A program made the position numbers and the translations under genes. The notes under the pieces were generated by a model that was given only the letters and a program-made list of their open reading frames with translations, had not been told where the DNA came from and made no database searches. From an uncultured Alphaproteobacteria bacterium (GTDB lineage: Bacteria; Pseudomonadota; Alphaproteobacteria; Rhizobiales; Hyphomicrobiaceae), in the NCBI GenBank assembly GCA_937950105.1, contig CALFEM010000277.1, positions 1 to 7,998 on the forward strand: 7,998 nt of DNA, read 5' to 3'. Position 1 is the stretch's first letter. Each line of letters begins with the position of its first letter. Below, piece by piece: positions 1 through 6,291 of this stretch.

Positions 1-607
1 CTATTCGGACGGTGTCGCCGCGCTCGAAGCCCTGACCGAGGAGCCCGCCGACCTCGGCATCTTCGACATCAAGATGCCGCGCATGGACGGCATGGAGTTG
101 CTCCGCCGCGTGCGCCAGCAATCCGACATGCCGGTGATCTTCCTGACCTCGAAGGACGAGGAGATCGACGAGCTGTTCGGCCTCAAGATGGGCGCCGACG
201 ATTACATCGCCAAGCCGTTCTCGCAGCGCCTCGTGGTCGAGCGCGTGCGCGCCATCCTGCGCCGTGGCCAGCCGAAGGAAGGCGTCGCCCCGACAGTCGA
301 GAAGGCGCACGTTCTGGAGCGTGGCAAGCTGAAGCTCGACCCCGAGCGACACACCTGCCACTGGGACAACCGCGCCGTCACGCTCACCGTCACCGAGTTC
401 CTGATCCTGCAAGCGCTGGCCCAGCGCCCCGGCGTGGTCAAGACGCGCGACGCGCTCATGGACGCCGCCTACGACGATCAGGTCTACGTCGACGACCGCA
501 CCATCGACAGCCACATCAAGCGGCTGCGCAAGAAGTTCAAGGTGGTCGACGACGACTTCGACGTGATCGAGACGCTCTACGGCGTCGGTTATCGCTTCAA
601 GGAGTAG
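1..607 (+). CDS. chvI: Response regulator ChvI (BvrR family), 5' end missing
   Basis: This is an OmpR/PhoB-type DNA-binding response regulator, the partner of the ChvG kinase encoded next. The first complete codon is at base 2, and 201 residues are visible before TAG at 605-607. In the visible numbering, the phosphoacceptor is Asp22 in [10 protein letters not shown], the switch Thr is T49 in FLTSKD, and the conserved Lys is K71 in AKPF. The C-terminal winged helix spans about 102-200 and includes [14 protein letters not shown] and the ending [12 protein letters not shown]. If Asp22 is the usual Asp52 or so, about 30 residues lie outside the window, which fits a full length near 230. In rhizobia, Agrobacterium and Brucella this regulator controls envelope, exopolysaccharide, acid-response and virulence or symbiosis genes. 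The family assignment rests on motifs plus the adjacent chvG-hprK-manX-ptsH order, and is very secure. Confidence 0.97.
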   Translation, partial: YSDGVAALEALTEEPADLGIFDIKMPRMDGMELLRRVRQQSDMPVIFLTSKDEEIDELFGLKMGADDYIAKPFSQRLVVERVRAILRRGQPKEGVAPTVEKAHVLERGKLKLDPERHTCHWDNRAVTLTVTEFLILQALAQRPGVVKTRDALMDAAYDDQVYVDDRTIDSHIKRLRKKFKVVDDDFDVIETLYGVGYRFKE

Positions 608-670
608 GCCAGCGCGGCGCCCTCAGCGTCATCGCACGCTTCGCCGTGCTGTCGCGTGCGTGCCATGAAC

Positions 671-690
671 GCCGGCGGACACGCGCCGGC
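671..690 (+). promoter_or_regulatory. Hairpin just upstream of the chvG ribosome binding site
   Basis: GCCGGCG (671-677) and CGCCGGC (684-690) form a perfect 7-bp stem with a 6-nt loop. The stem ends four bases before the GGAGG at 695-699. It could tune chvG translation or be a chance structure in GC-rich DNA. It has no T-run, so it is not a standard terminator. Confidence 0.35.
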
Positions 691-704
691 AGCCGGAGGT
701 GTTG

Positions 705-2552
705 GTGTCGATCGGCACGGAACGTCAACTGGATCGCGTGAGCCTCGCAGAGGACGTCAGCCGGCCTCAGCCGGCCGGCGCCTCCGCTGCGGCGGACGGC
801 GCGACGGCCTCGACGTTCCGGCGTGCCTTCGCAGCGTGGTGGCGCCGCCAGCCGCTCGTGCGCTTCGTCTCGGCGACGCTGCTGCGGCGCATCCTCGTGT
901 CGAACATGATCGGCCTCGCGATCCTGCTGTTCGGCATCCTCTACCTCAGCCAGCATCGCGGCTGGCTGATCGACGCCAAGCGCGAGTCGCTGCGCGTGCA
1001 GGGCGAGATCATCGCCGCCGCCATCGCCGCCAACGCGTCCGTCGAGACCGAGCGGCTGACGCTCGATCCCGACAAGCTGCCCGAAGCCTCCAACACCCGC
1101 ATCCCATTCCGCGACGACGGCTTCGCTGCGCTTGAGCTGTCGATCCGCCCCGAGCGGGTCACGCCGATCCTGCGCCGCCTGATCCAGCCGACCAACACGC
1201 GCGCCCGCATCTACGCCCGCGACGGCACGCTGATCGTCGATACCGCGACGCTGCTGACGCGCGGCGCCATCAAGCGCGACGGCGACACACCCGAGACGCA
1301 GGGCTGGGTCAAGACCAAGAACTTCTGGACGCGGCTCACCCACTGGCTGATCGACAAGGAGCTGCCGGTGTACCGCGAGATCGGCACCGGCCCCGGCACG
1401 TCGTATCCGGAGGTGCGCCTGGCCATCAGCTCGGGCACCTCGACGCCCATGCTGTTGCTCAACGGCAAGGGCGAGCAGATCGTCTCCATGGCTGTGCCGA
1501 TCCAGCGCATGAAGTCGGTGCACGGCGTGCTGCTGCTGTCGACCCGCCCCGGCGAGATCGACGAAATCCTGGGTGAGGAACGCAATGCCATCCTGGCGCT
1601 GGCGCTGATCGCGCTGGTCGCCACGGTATCGGTGTCGCTGTTCCTGGCGCGCACCGTGGCCGGACCGATGCGGCGCCTGTCGGACACCGCCGAGGTCGTC
1701 TCCAACAACATCAACGCCCGCGAGCGCCTGCCCGAGATCGAGGACCGCCGCGACGAGGTCGGCCAGATGGCGCAGGCGTTCTCGAAAATGACAGACGCCC
1801 TGTTCCGGCGCATCGAGGCGAGCGAGAAATTTGCCGCCGACGTCGCCCACGAGTTGAAGAACCCCCTGACGGCCGCTCGCTCGACCGCCGAGTCGCTCGC
1901 CTTTGCACGCACGCCCGAGCAGCGCGATCAACTCGTCGAGCAGATCCAGCTCGAGCTGAAGCGGCTCAATCGCCTCATCACCGACGTGTCCAGCGCCTCC
2001 CGCCTCGACGCCGAGCTCGCCCGCCAGAAGCTGGAGCCGGTTTCGCTGGTGAGCGTGCTCGATACCGTCCGTTCGATCTTCGCCGACAAGGCGGAGGACC
2101 GTGGCGTCGATTTCAGGCTCGACATTCCGGCCGGGACCGATCCGTCCAACTTCACCATTCTCGCCAACGAGAGCCGCATCGCGCAGGTGATGACCAACAT
2201 CGTCGACAACGCCCTCTCGTTTTCGCCGCAGGGCGGCAAGGTCACGGTGTCGGCGCGGCGGCTGCGCGACGAGGTCGAACTGGTCGTCACCGACGACGGA
2301 CCCGGCATCGACGAGGACAAGCTGGAGACCATCTTCGCGCGCTTCTACACCTACCGGCCGACCGCCACCTCGAGCCGCGGCAACAACTCCGGCCTCGGCC
2401 TCAACATCTCGCGCGAGATCGTACTGGCGCACGGCGGCACGATCCGGGCCGAGAACCGCTACCGCGAGCCGCTCGATCCGAAATCGGGCCGCATCGGCGC
2501 ACGCTTCGTCGTCCGCCTGCCGGTCAGCCCGGCGCATCCGCGAGGCCGCTGA
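705..2552 (+). CDS. chvG: Sensor histidine kinase ChvG (BvrS/ExoS family)
   Basis: This is the membrane-bound sensor kinase for ChvI. I chose the GTG at 705 because GGAGG (695-699) lies 5 nt before it. The in-frame GTG at 699 overlaps that site, and GTG 738 is a further alternative. From 705 the protein has 615 residues. Its layout is a long Pro/Ala-rich cytoplasmic N terminus, TM1 about 63-84 (ending LLFGILYLSQH), a periplasmic sensor region about 85-294, TM2 about 295-315, then HAMP to about 365. The HisKA box VAHELKNPL carries the phosphorylated His382. The ATPase domain has the N-box NIVDNALSF (about 498-506), the G1 box DDGPGID (about 530-536) and the G2 box NNSGLGLN (about 560-567), so the kinase looks complete. 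Its TGA is immediately followed by the hprK start, implying co-transcription and translational coupling. Confidence 0.97.
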   Translation: MSIGTERQLDRVSLAEDVSRPQPAGASAAADGATASTFRRAFAAWWRRQPLVRFVSATLLRRILVSNMIGLAILLFGILYLSQHRGWLIDAKRESLRVQGEIIAAAIAANASVETERLTLDPDKLPEASNTRIPFRDDGFAALELSIRPERVTPILRRLIQPTNTRARIYARDGTLIVDTATLLTRGAIKRDGDTPETQGWVKTKNFWTRLTHWLIDKELPVYREIGTGPGTSYPEVRLAISSGTSTPMLLLNGKGEQIVSMAVPIQRMKSVHGVLLLSTRPGEIDEILGEERNAILALALIALVATVSVSLFLARTVAGPMRRLSDTAEVVSNNINARERLPEIEDRRDEVGQMAQAFSKMTDALFRRIEASEKFAADVAHELKNPLTAARSTAESLAFARTPEQRDQLVEQIQLELKRLNRLITDVSSASRLDAELARQKLEPVSLVSVLDTVRSIFADKAEDRGVDFRLDIPAGTDPSNFTILANESRIAQVMTNIVDNALSFSPQGGKVTVSARRLRDEVELVVTDDGPGIDEDKLETIFARFYTYRPTATSSRGNNSGLGLNISREIVLAHGGTIRAENRYREPLDPKSGRIGARFVVRLPVSPAHPRGR

Positions 2553-3047
2553 GTGAGCACGGACGATCGCGTCCGCACACCGGATCCGGTGCTGGTGCAT
2601 GCCACCACGGTGGCGCGCGAGGGGCGTGCCGTGCTTCTGCGGGGCACCTCGGGCGCGGGAAAATCCGACCTTGCGTTGCGGCTGCTCGCCCTGCCGGCCC
2701 CGGGCGGCCTCCCGAGCAGCCTCCCGATCGGCGGCTTCGTGCTCGTCGCCGACGACCAGACACGGATCAAAAACCGCGACGGCCGCCTGTTCGCGAGCGC
2801 GCCGTCGACGATCGCCGGGCGCCTCGAGGTGCGCGGGGTCGGCATCGTCGCCCTGCCGTTCGCAGAGGAAGCCGAAGTGACCCTCGTCGCCGATCTGGTC
2901 GCGCCCGATGAGGTCGAGCGCCTGCCCGAACCCGCAACGGCGTCGCTTCTCGGTGTCGTGATTCCCCTCGTCCGCGTCGCCCCGTTCGAGGGATCGGCGC
3001 CGCTGAAAGTCGCCCTCGCGCTGGCGGCAGCCCGGCAGGACACCTGA
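2553..3047 (+). CDS. hprK: HPr kinase/phosphorylase, short alphaproteobacterial form
   Basis: This enzyme phosphorylates and dephosphorylates a serine of HPr (Ser53 of the HPr encoded at 3683-3985), setting how much HPr is available to the PTS relay. Translation starts at GTG 2553, directly after the chvG stop codon, with GAGG at 2542-2545 as the ribosome site. The 164-residue protein shows the P-loop GTSGAGKS (31-38), preceded by a conserved-type His16 (LVHATTV). It also has the VADDQT segment (65-70) and the family signature LEVRGVGI (91-98). Firmicute HprK is about 310 residues with an extra N-terminal domain. This protein is only the catalytic half, which is normal for alphaproteobacteria and not a truncation. 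No rapZ gene follows. Confidence 0.95.
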   Translation: MSTDDRVRTPDPVLVHATTVAREGRAVLLRGTSGAGKSDLALRLLALPAPGGLPSSLPIGGFVLVADDQTRIKNRDGRLFASAPSTIAGRLEVRGVGIVALPFAEEAEVTLVADLVAPDEVERLPEPATASLLGVVIPLVRVAPFEGSAPLKVALALAAARQDT

Positions 3048-3158
3048 GCCGCCGCTGCCCCGCAGGCTGCGCCTGCCGCCGGCGGGCCTACCGCACTTGT
3101 TGCGCTGCGTCAGAGCCACGACAAGCCGCTTGCAACTCGGCCGAACACTTGTACGCTG

Positions 3159-3180
3159 GCCGCCCCTGAAATCAGGCGGC
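3159..3180 (+). promoter_or_regulatory. Hairpin in the hprK-manX gap
   Basis: The 204-bp gap 3048-3251 contains no convincing ORF. Within it, CCTGA (3165-3169) and TCAGG (3172-3176) pair across a 2-nt loop. GCCG (3159-3162) and CGGC (3177-3180) extend the stem past a 2-nt bulge. There is no T-run. A second small stem, GCAGGC-TGC-GCCTGC, sits at 3062-3076. Either could attenuate read-through, stabilise mRNA ends or be incidental. I see no clear promoter here. Confidence 0.3.
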
Positions 3181-3251
3181 TGGCATGGATTACCGGGCAT
3201 GACCCTGCGCACTCGCGACGAGCCGACCTGCAGCGTGGATGGCCGAACCGC

Positions 3252-3656
3252 ATGATCGGATTAGTCATCGTCACTCATGGCGGACTGGCGGCCGAGTTTC
3301 GCGCCGCGCTGGAGCACATCGTCGGCGCCCAGCAGCAGATCGAAACCATCTCGATCGGGCCCGAGGACGACATGGTCGAGCGGCGGCGGCAGATCCTCGA
3401 CGCGGTGGCGCGCACCGACACCGGTCAGGGCTGCATCCTGCTCACCGACATGTTCGGCGGCACACCGGCCAATCTGGCCATCTCCATCATGGACGAGGCC
3501 AACGTCGAGGTGATCGCCGGCATCAACCTGCCGATCCTGGTCAAGCTGGCCACCGTGCGGGCTGAGCTGCCGCTGCGCGAGGCGGTGCTGCTGGCACGTG
3601 ATGCAGGGCGCAAATACATCAAGGTCGCCAGCCAGGAGCTGAGCGGTGATGCCTGA
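3252..3656 (+). CDS. manX: PTS EIIA component, mannose (ManX) family
   Basis: This cytoplasmic phosphocarrier accepts phosphate from HPr. The 134-residue protein is a single EIIA-Man domain (PF03610 type). It starts MIGLVIVTHGG, with His9 as the phosphorylated residue (His10 in E. coli ManX), and carries the motif LTDMFGGTPAN (64-74) with the conserved Asp66. It has no fused or adjacent EIIB, EIIC or EIID. In alphaproteobacteria this incomplete PTS serves as a regulatory relay, not for sugar import. The ATG at 3252 gives the family-typical N terminus, although the ribosome site is poor (only a GGATGG-like stretch some 12 nt away). The gene follows a 204-bp gap after hprK and precedes ptsH by 26 bp. 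Confidence 0.95.
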   Translation: MIGLVIVTHGGLAAEFRAALEHIVGAQQQIETISIGPEDDMVERRRQILDAVARTDTGQGCILLTDMFGGTPANLAISIMDEANVEVIAGINLPILVKLATVRAELPLREAVLLARDAGRKYIKVASQELSGDA

Positions 3657-3682
3657 CCGACGCCCCGGCCGCTGACGCGACC

Positions 3683-3985
3683 ATGCCCGAGATTCCCTCG
3701 CACCGCCCTGAAGCGATCGTCACCATCCGCAACCGGAAGGGGCTGCACGCGCGCGCCTCGGCCAAATTCGTCAAATGCGCGGAGCAGTTCGACGCCATCG
3801 TGCACGTCACCCGCGACAACCATACCGTCGGTGGCACCTCGATCATGGGGCTGATGATGCTGGCGGCCGGCCCCGGCAGCGTGCTGCATCTGGTGGCCGA
3901 GGGCGCGGAAGGACCGGAAGCGCTGGCGGCTCTTGTCGCACTCATCGAGGACGGCTTCGGCGAGGAACAGGTCGAAGGCGCCTGA
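3683..3985 (+). CDS. ptsH: Phosphocarrier protein HPr (NPr-like)
   Basis: HPr is the small cytoplasmic phosphocarrier that passes phosphate from enzyme I (PtsP, not in this window) to EIIA proteins. The 100-residue protein has the His site NRKGLHARASAKFV (17-30), with His22 as phosphoacceptor. The regulatory serine Ser53 lies in GGTSIMGLMMLAAGPGS (50-66). Both sites are intact, so it can be a substrate of enzyme I and of the HprK encoded upstream. The same positions, His22 and Ser53, are those studied in Sinorhizobium meliloti HPr. The start is ATG 3683 with only a weak ribosome site, so expression may depend on translation of manX 26 bp upstream. A GC-rich hairpin begins right after the stop. 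Confidence 0.97.
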   Translation: MPEIPSHRPEAIVTIRNRKGLHARASAKFVKCAEQFDAIVHVTRDNHTVGGTSIMGLMMLAAGPGSVLHLVAEGAEGPEALAALVALIEDGFGEEQVEGA

Positions 3986-4012
3986 GCGCCCCGCTTGCGC
4001 CAGCGGCGGCGC
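3986..4012 (+). terminator. Putative terminator of the chvI-ptsH operon
   Basis: The hairpin begins at the base after the ptsH TGA. GCGCCCCGCT (3986-3995) pairs with AGCGG-C-GGCGC (4002-4012), giving 10 bp with one bulged C and a 6-nt loop. A competing pairing joins AGGCGCC (3976-3982) to GGCGCCT (4008-4014). The 3' side is pyrimidine-rich (CTCTCC, later CTGTCTTC) but lacks a true T-run, so termination efficiency is uncertain. Confidence 0.5.
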
Positions 4013-4055
4013 CTCTCCGGGCTCTGTCTTCAGGCATCCCCGAACAGCAAAAGGA

Positions 4056-4085
4056 GAGAAGAGGCGCTGGAGTTCGCCTCTTCTC
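4056..4085 (-). terminator. Rho-independent terminator of the TadG-like gene
   Basis: GAGAAGAGGCG (4056-4066) and CGCCTCTTCTC (4075-4085) form a perfect 11-bp stem with an 8-nt loop, extended by two G-C pairs after one mismatch. Read on the minus strand, the stem is followed by TCCTTTTGCTGTT. The T-rich side therefore serves transcription leaving the TadG-like gene, whose stop codon is 27 nt upstream. On the + strand no T-run follows, though the stem could also slow read-through from ptsH. Confidence 0.75.
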
Positions 4086-4112
4086 CCCGGTCTTCGCTGT
4101 CGAACCCGGACC

Positions 4113-5543
4113 TTACTTGGTCAGGTAGAGGTTCGAGATCTTGAGGGCGATGTCGCGGAAGGCCTGCTTCAGCTGCTCGCCGTTGTCGGCATCGTAGAAC
4201 TGGGTCGCCGAGCTCGCGCAATCCCTCAGCATGTTCTTGGCCGTGGTGTTGTTGCCGAGTTCGAAACCGACGGTGTAGACGTCGATACCCTTGAGCTTCA
4301 TCGCGGTGCACAGCAGCTTGGACTGGTTGGTGCCGTTACCGTAGGGCAGCGTGCAGCTCATGACATCGTTGACGACACCGTTCGAGCAGTACTCCGTGTT
4401 GTACTCGCCGTCCGTCATGAGCACGGCGATCTTCTTCAGCTTCGGCTGGTTCTTGACGTTGAGCTCGGTCAGCAGCGAGTAGGATGCGGGCTTGCTCGCG
4501 GTCGGCAGCTTCGGAGCCCAGTTCGGCGACAGCATGTACCAGGCCCAGGCGGTGCCGAGCTGGCCGGCGGTATTGCCGCTGGCGACGAAGTCGTCGATCT
4601 TGCCCTTCAGCAGGTCCTTGTTGTTGGTCAGCGGCACAACCGTCGCCTGCTCCGGCCGGCACTTGCCGTCGGCGTCATAGAACGCCTTCGGACGGCTGGT
4701 CGAGACGGGCAGCGTGTCGAGCAGGGCATCGACGCCGTTGCGCTCGGTGACGCAATTGGCGTCGCGCTTGTAGGTCGTGCTCCGGCCGCTCTTGTTGGTG
4801 AAGGTGATCGACGAACCACCGGGGATGGCGAGCGAGGTCTTCAGAGTGTCGTCGATCCGCACGGCCTCGGCGAACGGCACCAGCGCGACCTTCGAGGTGT
4901 ACTGGCTCTGGTCGTCCCACACGACGATGTCGATGAGATCCTTCGCGGCAACCTTCAGGTCCTCGATCTTGCTGCCGGCCATCGAGCCCGTGACGTCGAG
5001 CATCATCGACACCTCGAGGCTGGTCTGGCCATTGCCGCCGACCTTCAGCACGGCCTCCGAGAATTCGCTCTCGCTCTCGGCGGCCGACAGTTTCACCAGC
5101 GGCAGCGAGTCGACGCCCGCGAAGGCGAGAAACGGCGTCTGCAGGATCGCCGAGCCGCTCGCCTGGAACGCGGTGTCGCTGCGCGCGGTCTTGAACTTGA
5201 TGGTGTCATCGACTTCGATGCGACCCTTGGTGTTGGCCGCGTAGTACTTCTGCGCGATGGCGACGGCGCCGGCCGGGTTGCTCGAGTCGACCTGCAGTGC
5301 GCGGGCGCCGGCCAGCACGGCCGCGTCGACCGCATTGAGCGTGTCGGTGCGCGCGCTCAGCCAGCGGCTGATGTCGATGGCAGCGCCGACGAAGAACATC
5401 ATCACCATGGCCGTCAATCCGAAGATCATGGCCACGCTGCCGCGTTCGTCGCGATTGAAACGCTGTCCACTCGTGAAGAAGCCCTGAACGGCCCCACTCG
5501 GGGACGACGGATATTTGGTTCGGTCGGTATTTTTGTAAGACAT
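4113..5543 (-). CDS. TadG-like pilus-assembly protein with von Willebrand A domain
   Basis: The protein has 476 residues from the ATG at 5543. GGAGG (5551-5555, minus sense) lies 7 nt upstream of that ATG, so the in-frame GTG at 5561, upstream of this site, was rejected. The N terminus is polar, then RDERGSVAMIFG (31-42) leads into one hydrophobic segment (about 37-56), as in TadE/TadG-like Flp-pilus proteins (PF13400 type). The rest should be outside the inner membrane. A von Willebrand A domain has a complete-looking metal site: DVTGSM (Asp183, Thr185, Ser187), a likely Thr near 325, and MTDGE (Asp378). Six cysteines (264, 295, 386, 397, 412, 442) could form disulfides in the periplasm. No other tad/flp gene is nearby. 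The role in pilus assembly or adhesion is inferred from the family. It is convergent to ptsH. Confidence 0.87.
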   Translation of the reverse strand: MSYKNTDRTKYPSSPSGAVQGFFTSGQRFNRDERGSVAMIFGLTAMVMMFFVGAAIDISRWLSARTDTLNAVDAAVLAGARALQVDSSNPAGAVAIAQKYYAANTKGRIEVDDTIKFKTARSDTAFQASGSAILQTPFLAFAGVDSLPLVKLSAAESESEFSEAVLKVGGNGQTSLEVSMMLDVTGSMAGSKIEDLKVAAKDLIDIVVWDDQSQYTSKVALVPFAEAVRIDDTLKTSLAIPGGSSITFTNKSGRSTTYKRDANCVTERNGVDALLDTLPVSTSRPKAFYDADGKCRPEQATVVPLTNNKDLLKGKIDDFVASGNTAGQLGTAWAWYMLSPNWAPKLPTASKPASYSLLTELNVKNQPKLKKIAVLMTDGEYNTEYCSNGVVNDVMSCTLPYGNGTNQSKLLCTAMKLKGIDVYTVGFELGNNTTAKNMLRDCASSATQFYDADNGEQLKQAFRDIALKISNLYLTK

Positions 5544-5645
5544 GACAGTGCCTCCAGACACACAAACTCAAGTACATCACAATCTATGCCCCCACCATTT
5601 AACTTTCGTAAAAATCTCGGACGCCTGTTTGTTTCGATAATTTTG

Positions 5646-5734
5646 AGTATACTTGCCTTGTACTATAATTTGAGTCTATTTTTACAGGATTGCGCAAGAG
5701 ATCAGTAACCATTTTTATTTGATCGGACTGTCAA
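5646..5734 (-). promoter_or_regulatory. Candidate promoter region of the TadG-like gene
   Basis: The stretch about 5581-5725 is strongly AT-rich; by hand count 5641-5700 is about one-third G+C. Read on the minus strand it contains a perfect TTGACA (5734-5729), but no good -10 follows at 17 nt. TATAGT and TATACT (5651-5646) lie further downstream. No -35/-10 pair is fully convincing, so this is a promoter region, not a mapped promoter. A loose match to a CtrA half-site pair (TTTT-N7-TTAA, about 5598-5612) is weak. Confidence 0.45.
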
Positions 5735-5805
5735 GAGGTTAGCGGTCGAGCTGGCCGGGTCATGAATATCCGGAGCGGCTCGCGCCCAAAGGTGGCCGAT
5801 ACACC

Positions 5806-5842
5806 GCGCCCCGAAACGGGACATCAGGTGTTTCCGGGGCGC
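5806..5842. repeat. Inverted repeat (12-bp stem with one bulge)
   Basis: GCGCCCCGAAAC (5806-5817) pairs with GTTTC-C-GGGGCGC (5830-5842) around a 12-nt loop, with a single bulged C on the right arm. No T-run follows on either strand. It may be an intergenic repeat or a transcript-stabilising structure. No second copy is in the window. Confidence 0.55.
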
Positions 5843-5932
5843 TGATCCGGGTAAGCCGGCGTGATCGCGAATCCGGTGTTTTCAGCCCCCTCCGGCTCCG
5901 CTTTCGTGCGCTAGATAGCGGCCTAAAGCTGG

Positions 5933-5988
5933 AGCGCTTCCATCCGATCAGTGAACCGCAAGGCGGTTCCGTCTGATCGGATAGCGCT
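5933..5988. repeat. Long palindromic intergenic repeat element (REP-like)
   Basis: Three blocks match in inverted order. AGCGCT (5933-5938) matches AGCGCT (5983-5988). ATCCGATCAG (5942-5951) matches CTGATCGGAT (5973-5982). GAACCGC (5953-5959) matches GCGGTTC (5963-5969) across a 3-nt loop. That is 23 base pairs with small internal bulges. Direct copies of TAGCGGC flank it at 5916-5922 and 5990-5996. From general knowledge it resembles palindromic repeats containing GATCAG/CTGATC cores and AGCGCT ends that recur between genes in Hyphomicrobiales genomes; copy number here cannot be tested from one window. Confidence 0.7.
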
Positions 5989-6097
5989 CTAGCGGCAGGC
6001 TTTTCGGCCCAAAGAACACCGGGAAGCAACGGCTATCCCGAGACGGCTCATGAGCGAAGTCGTGCTCCGGCGGTCCGCCGCAATTTCCACACCCGAG

Positions 6098-6119
6098 ACA
6101 TAACGAGTTGTTTATATGT
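6098..6119 (+). promoter_or_regulatory. Possible operator or promoter element upstream of ahcY
   Basis: ACATA (6098-6102) and TATGT (6115-6119) form an inverted repeat spaced by 12 nt, inside the only AT-rich patch between the palindromes and ahcY. It lies about 190 nt before the ahcY start. It could be bound by a dimeric regulator; ahcY is controlled by the ArsR-family SahR in many proteobacteria, but I cannot match this site to a SahR consensus from memory. No clear -35/-10 pair is visible. Confidence 0.3.
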
Positions 6120-6266
6120 AGTTGCGGGCATGAGCCTCGGCGGGTATACGAACGCTGCCTCGTCTGAGGGCCGCCCCGCCGCGGGATGCCGGCCGATCGC
6201 CGAAGCATGAACCGACATTCGCCCTGGAGCGCACGGGCCCCTGTGCCCTCCACGGTCCAACGCCAA

Positions 6267-6282
6267 GCGGCCGCGCGGCCGC
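6267..6282. repeat. Perfect 16-bp palindrome in the ahcY leader
   Basis: GCGGCCGCGCGGCCGC is fully self-complementary and consists of two adjacent GCGGCCGC octamers. It ends 9 nt before the ahcY AGGAG ribosome site, so in the mRNA it could form a stable stem close to the site of initiation. Confidence 0.5.
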
Positions 6283-6291
6283 CGATCAAAC

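Noticed and set aside
597..3212. Minus-strand 871-codon open frame opposite chvG and hprK
   Set aside because: It is antisense to two clearly recognised genes, is Arg/Gly/Asp-rich low-complexity, shows no domain motif, and is typical of a GC-rich shadow frame.
4986..4995. Possible frameshift or decay in the TadG-like gene around its metal site
   Set aside because: The frame is continuous from 5543 to 4113 and all expected vWA metal-site motifs are present, so there is no sign of a pseudogene.
5559..5561. GTG at 5561 as the start of the TadG-like gene
   Set aside because: The GGAGG ribosome site lies inside the extra six codons and is correctly spaced for the ATG at 5543.
3933..5708. Plus-strand 591-codon open frame covering the TadG-like gene
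   Set aside because: It overlaps ptsH and runs antisense to a protein with clear membrane and vWA motifs; its translation lacks recognisable domains. Only its last 40 codons, outside the TadG-like gene, are considered separately.
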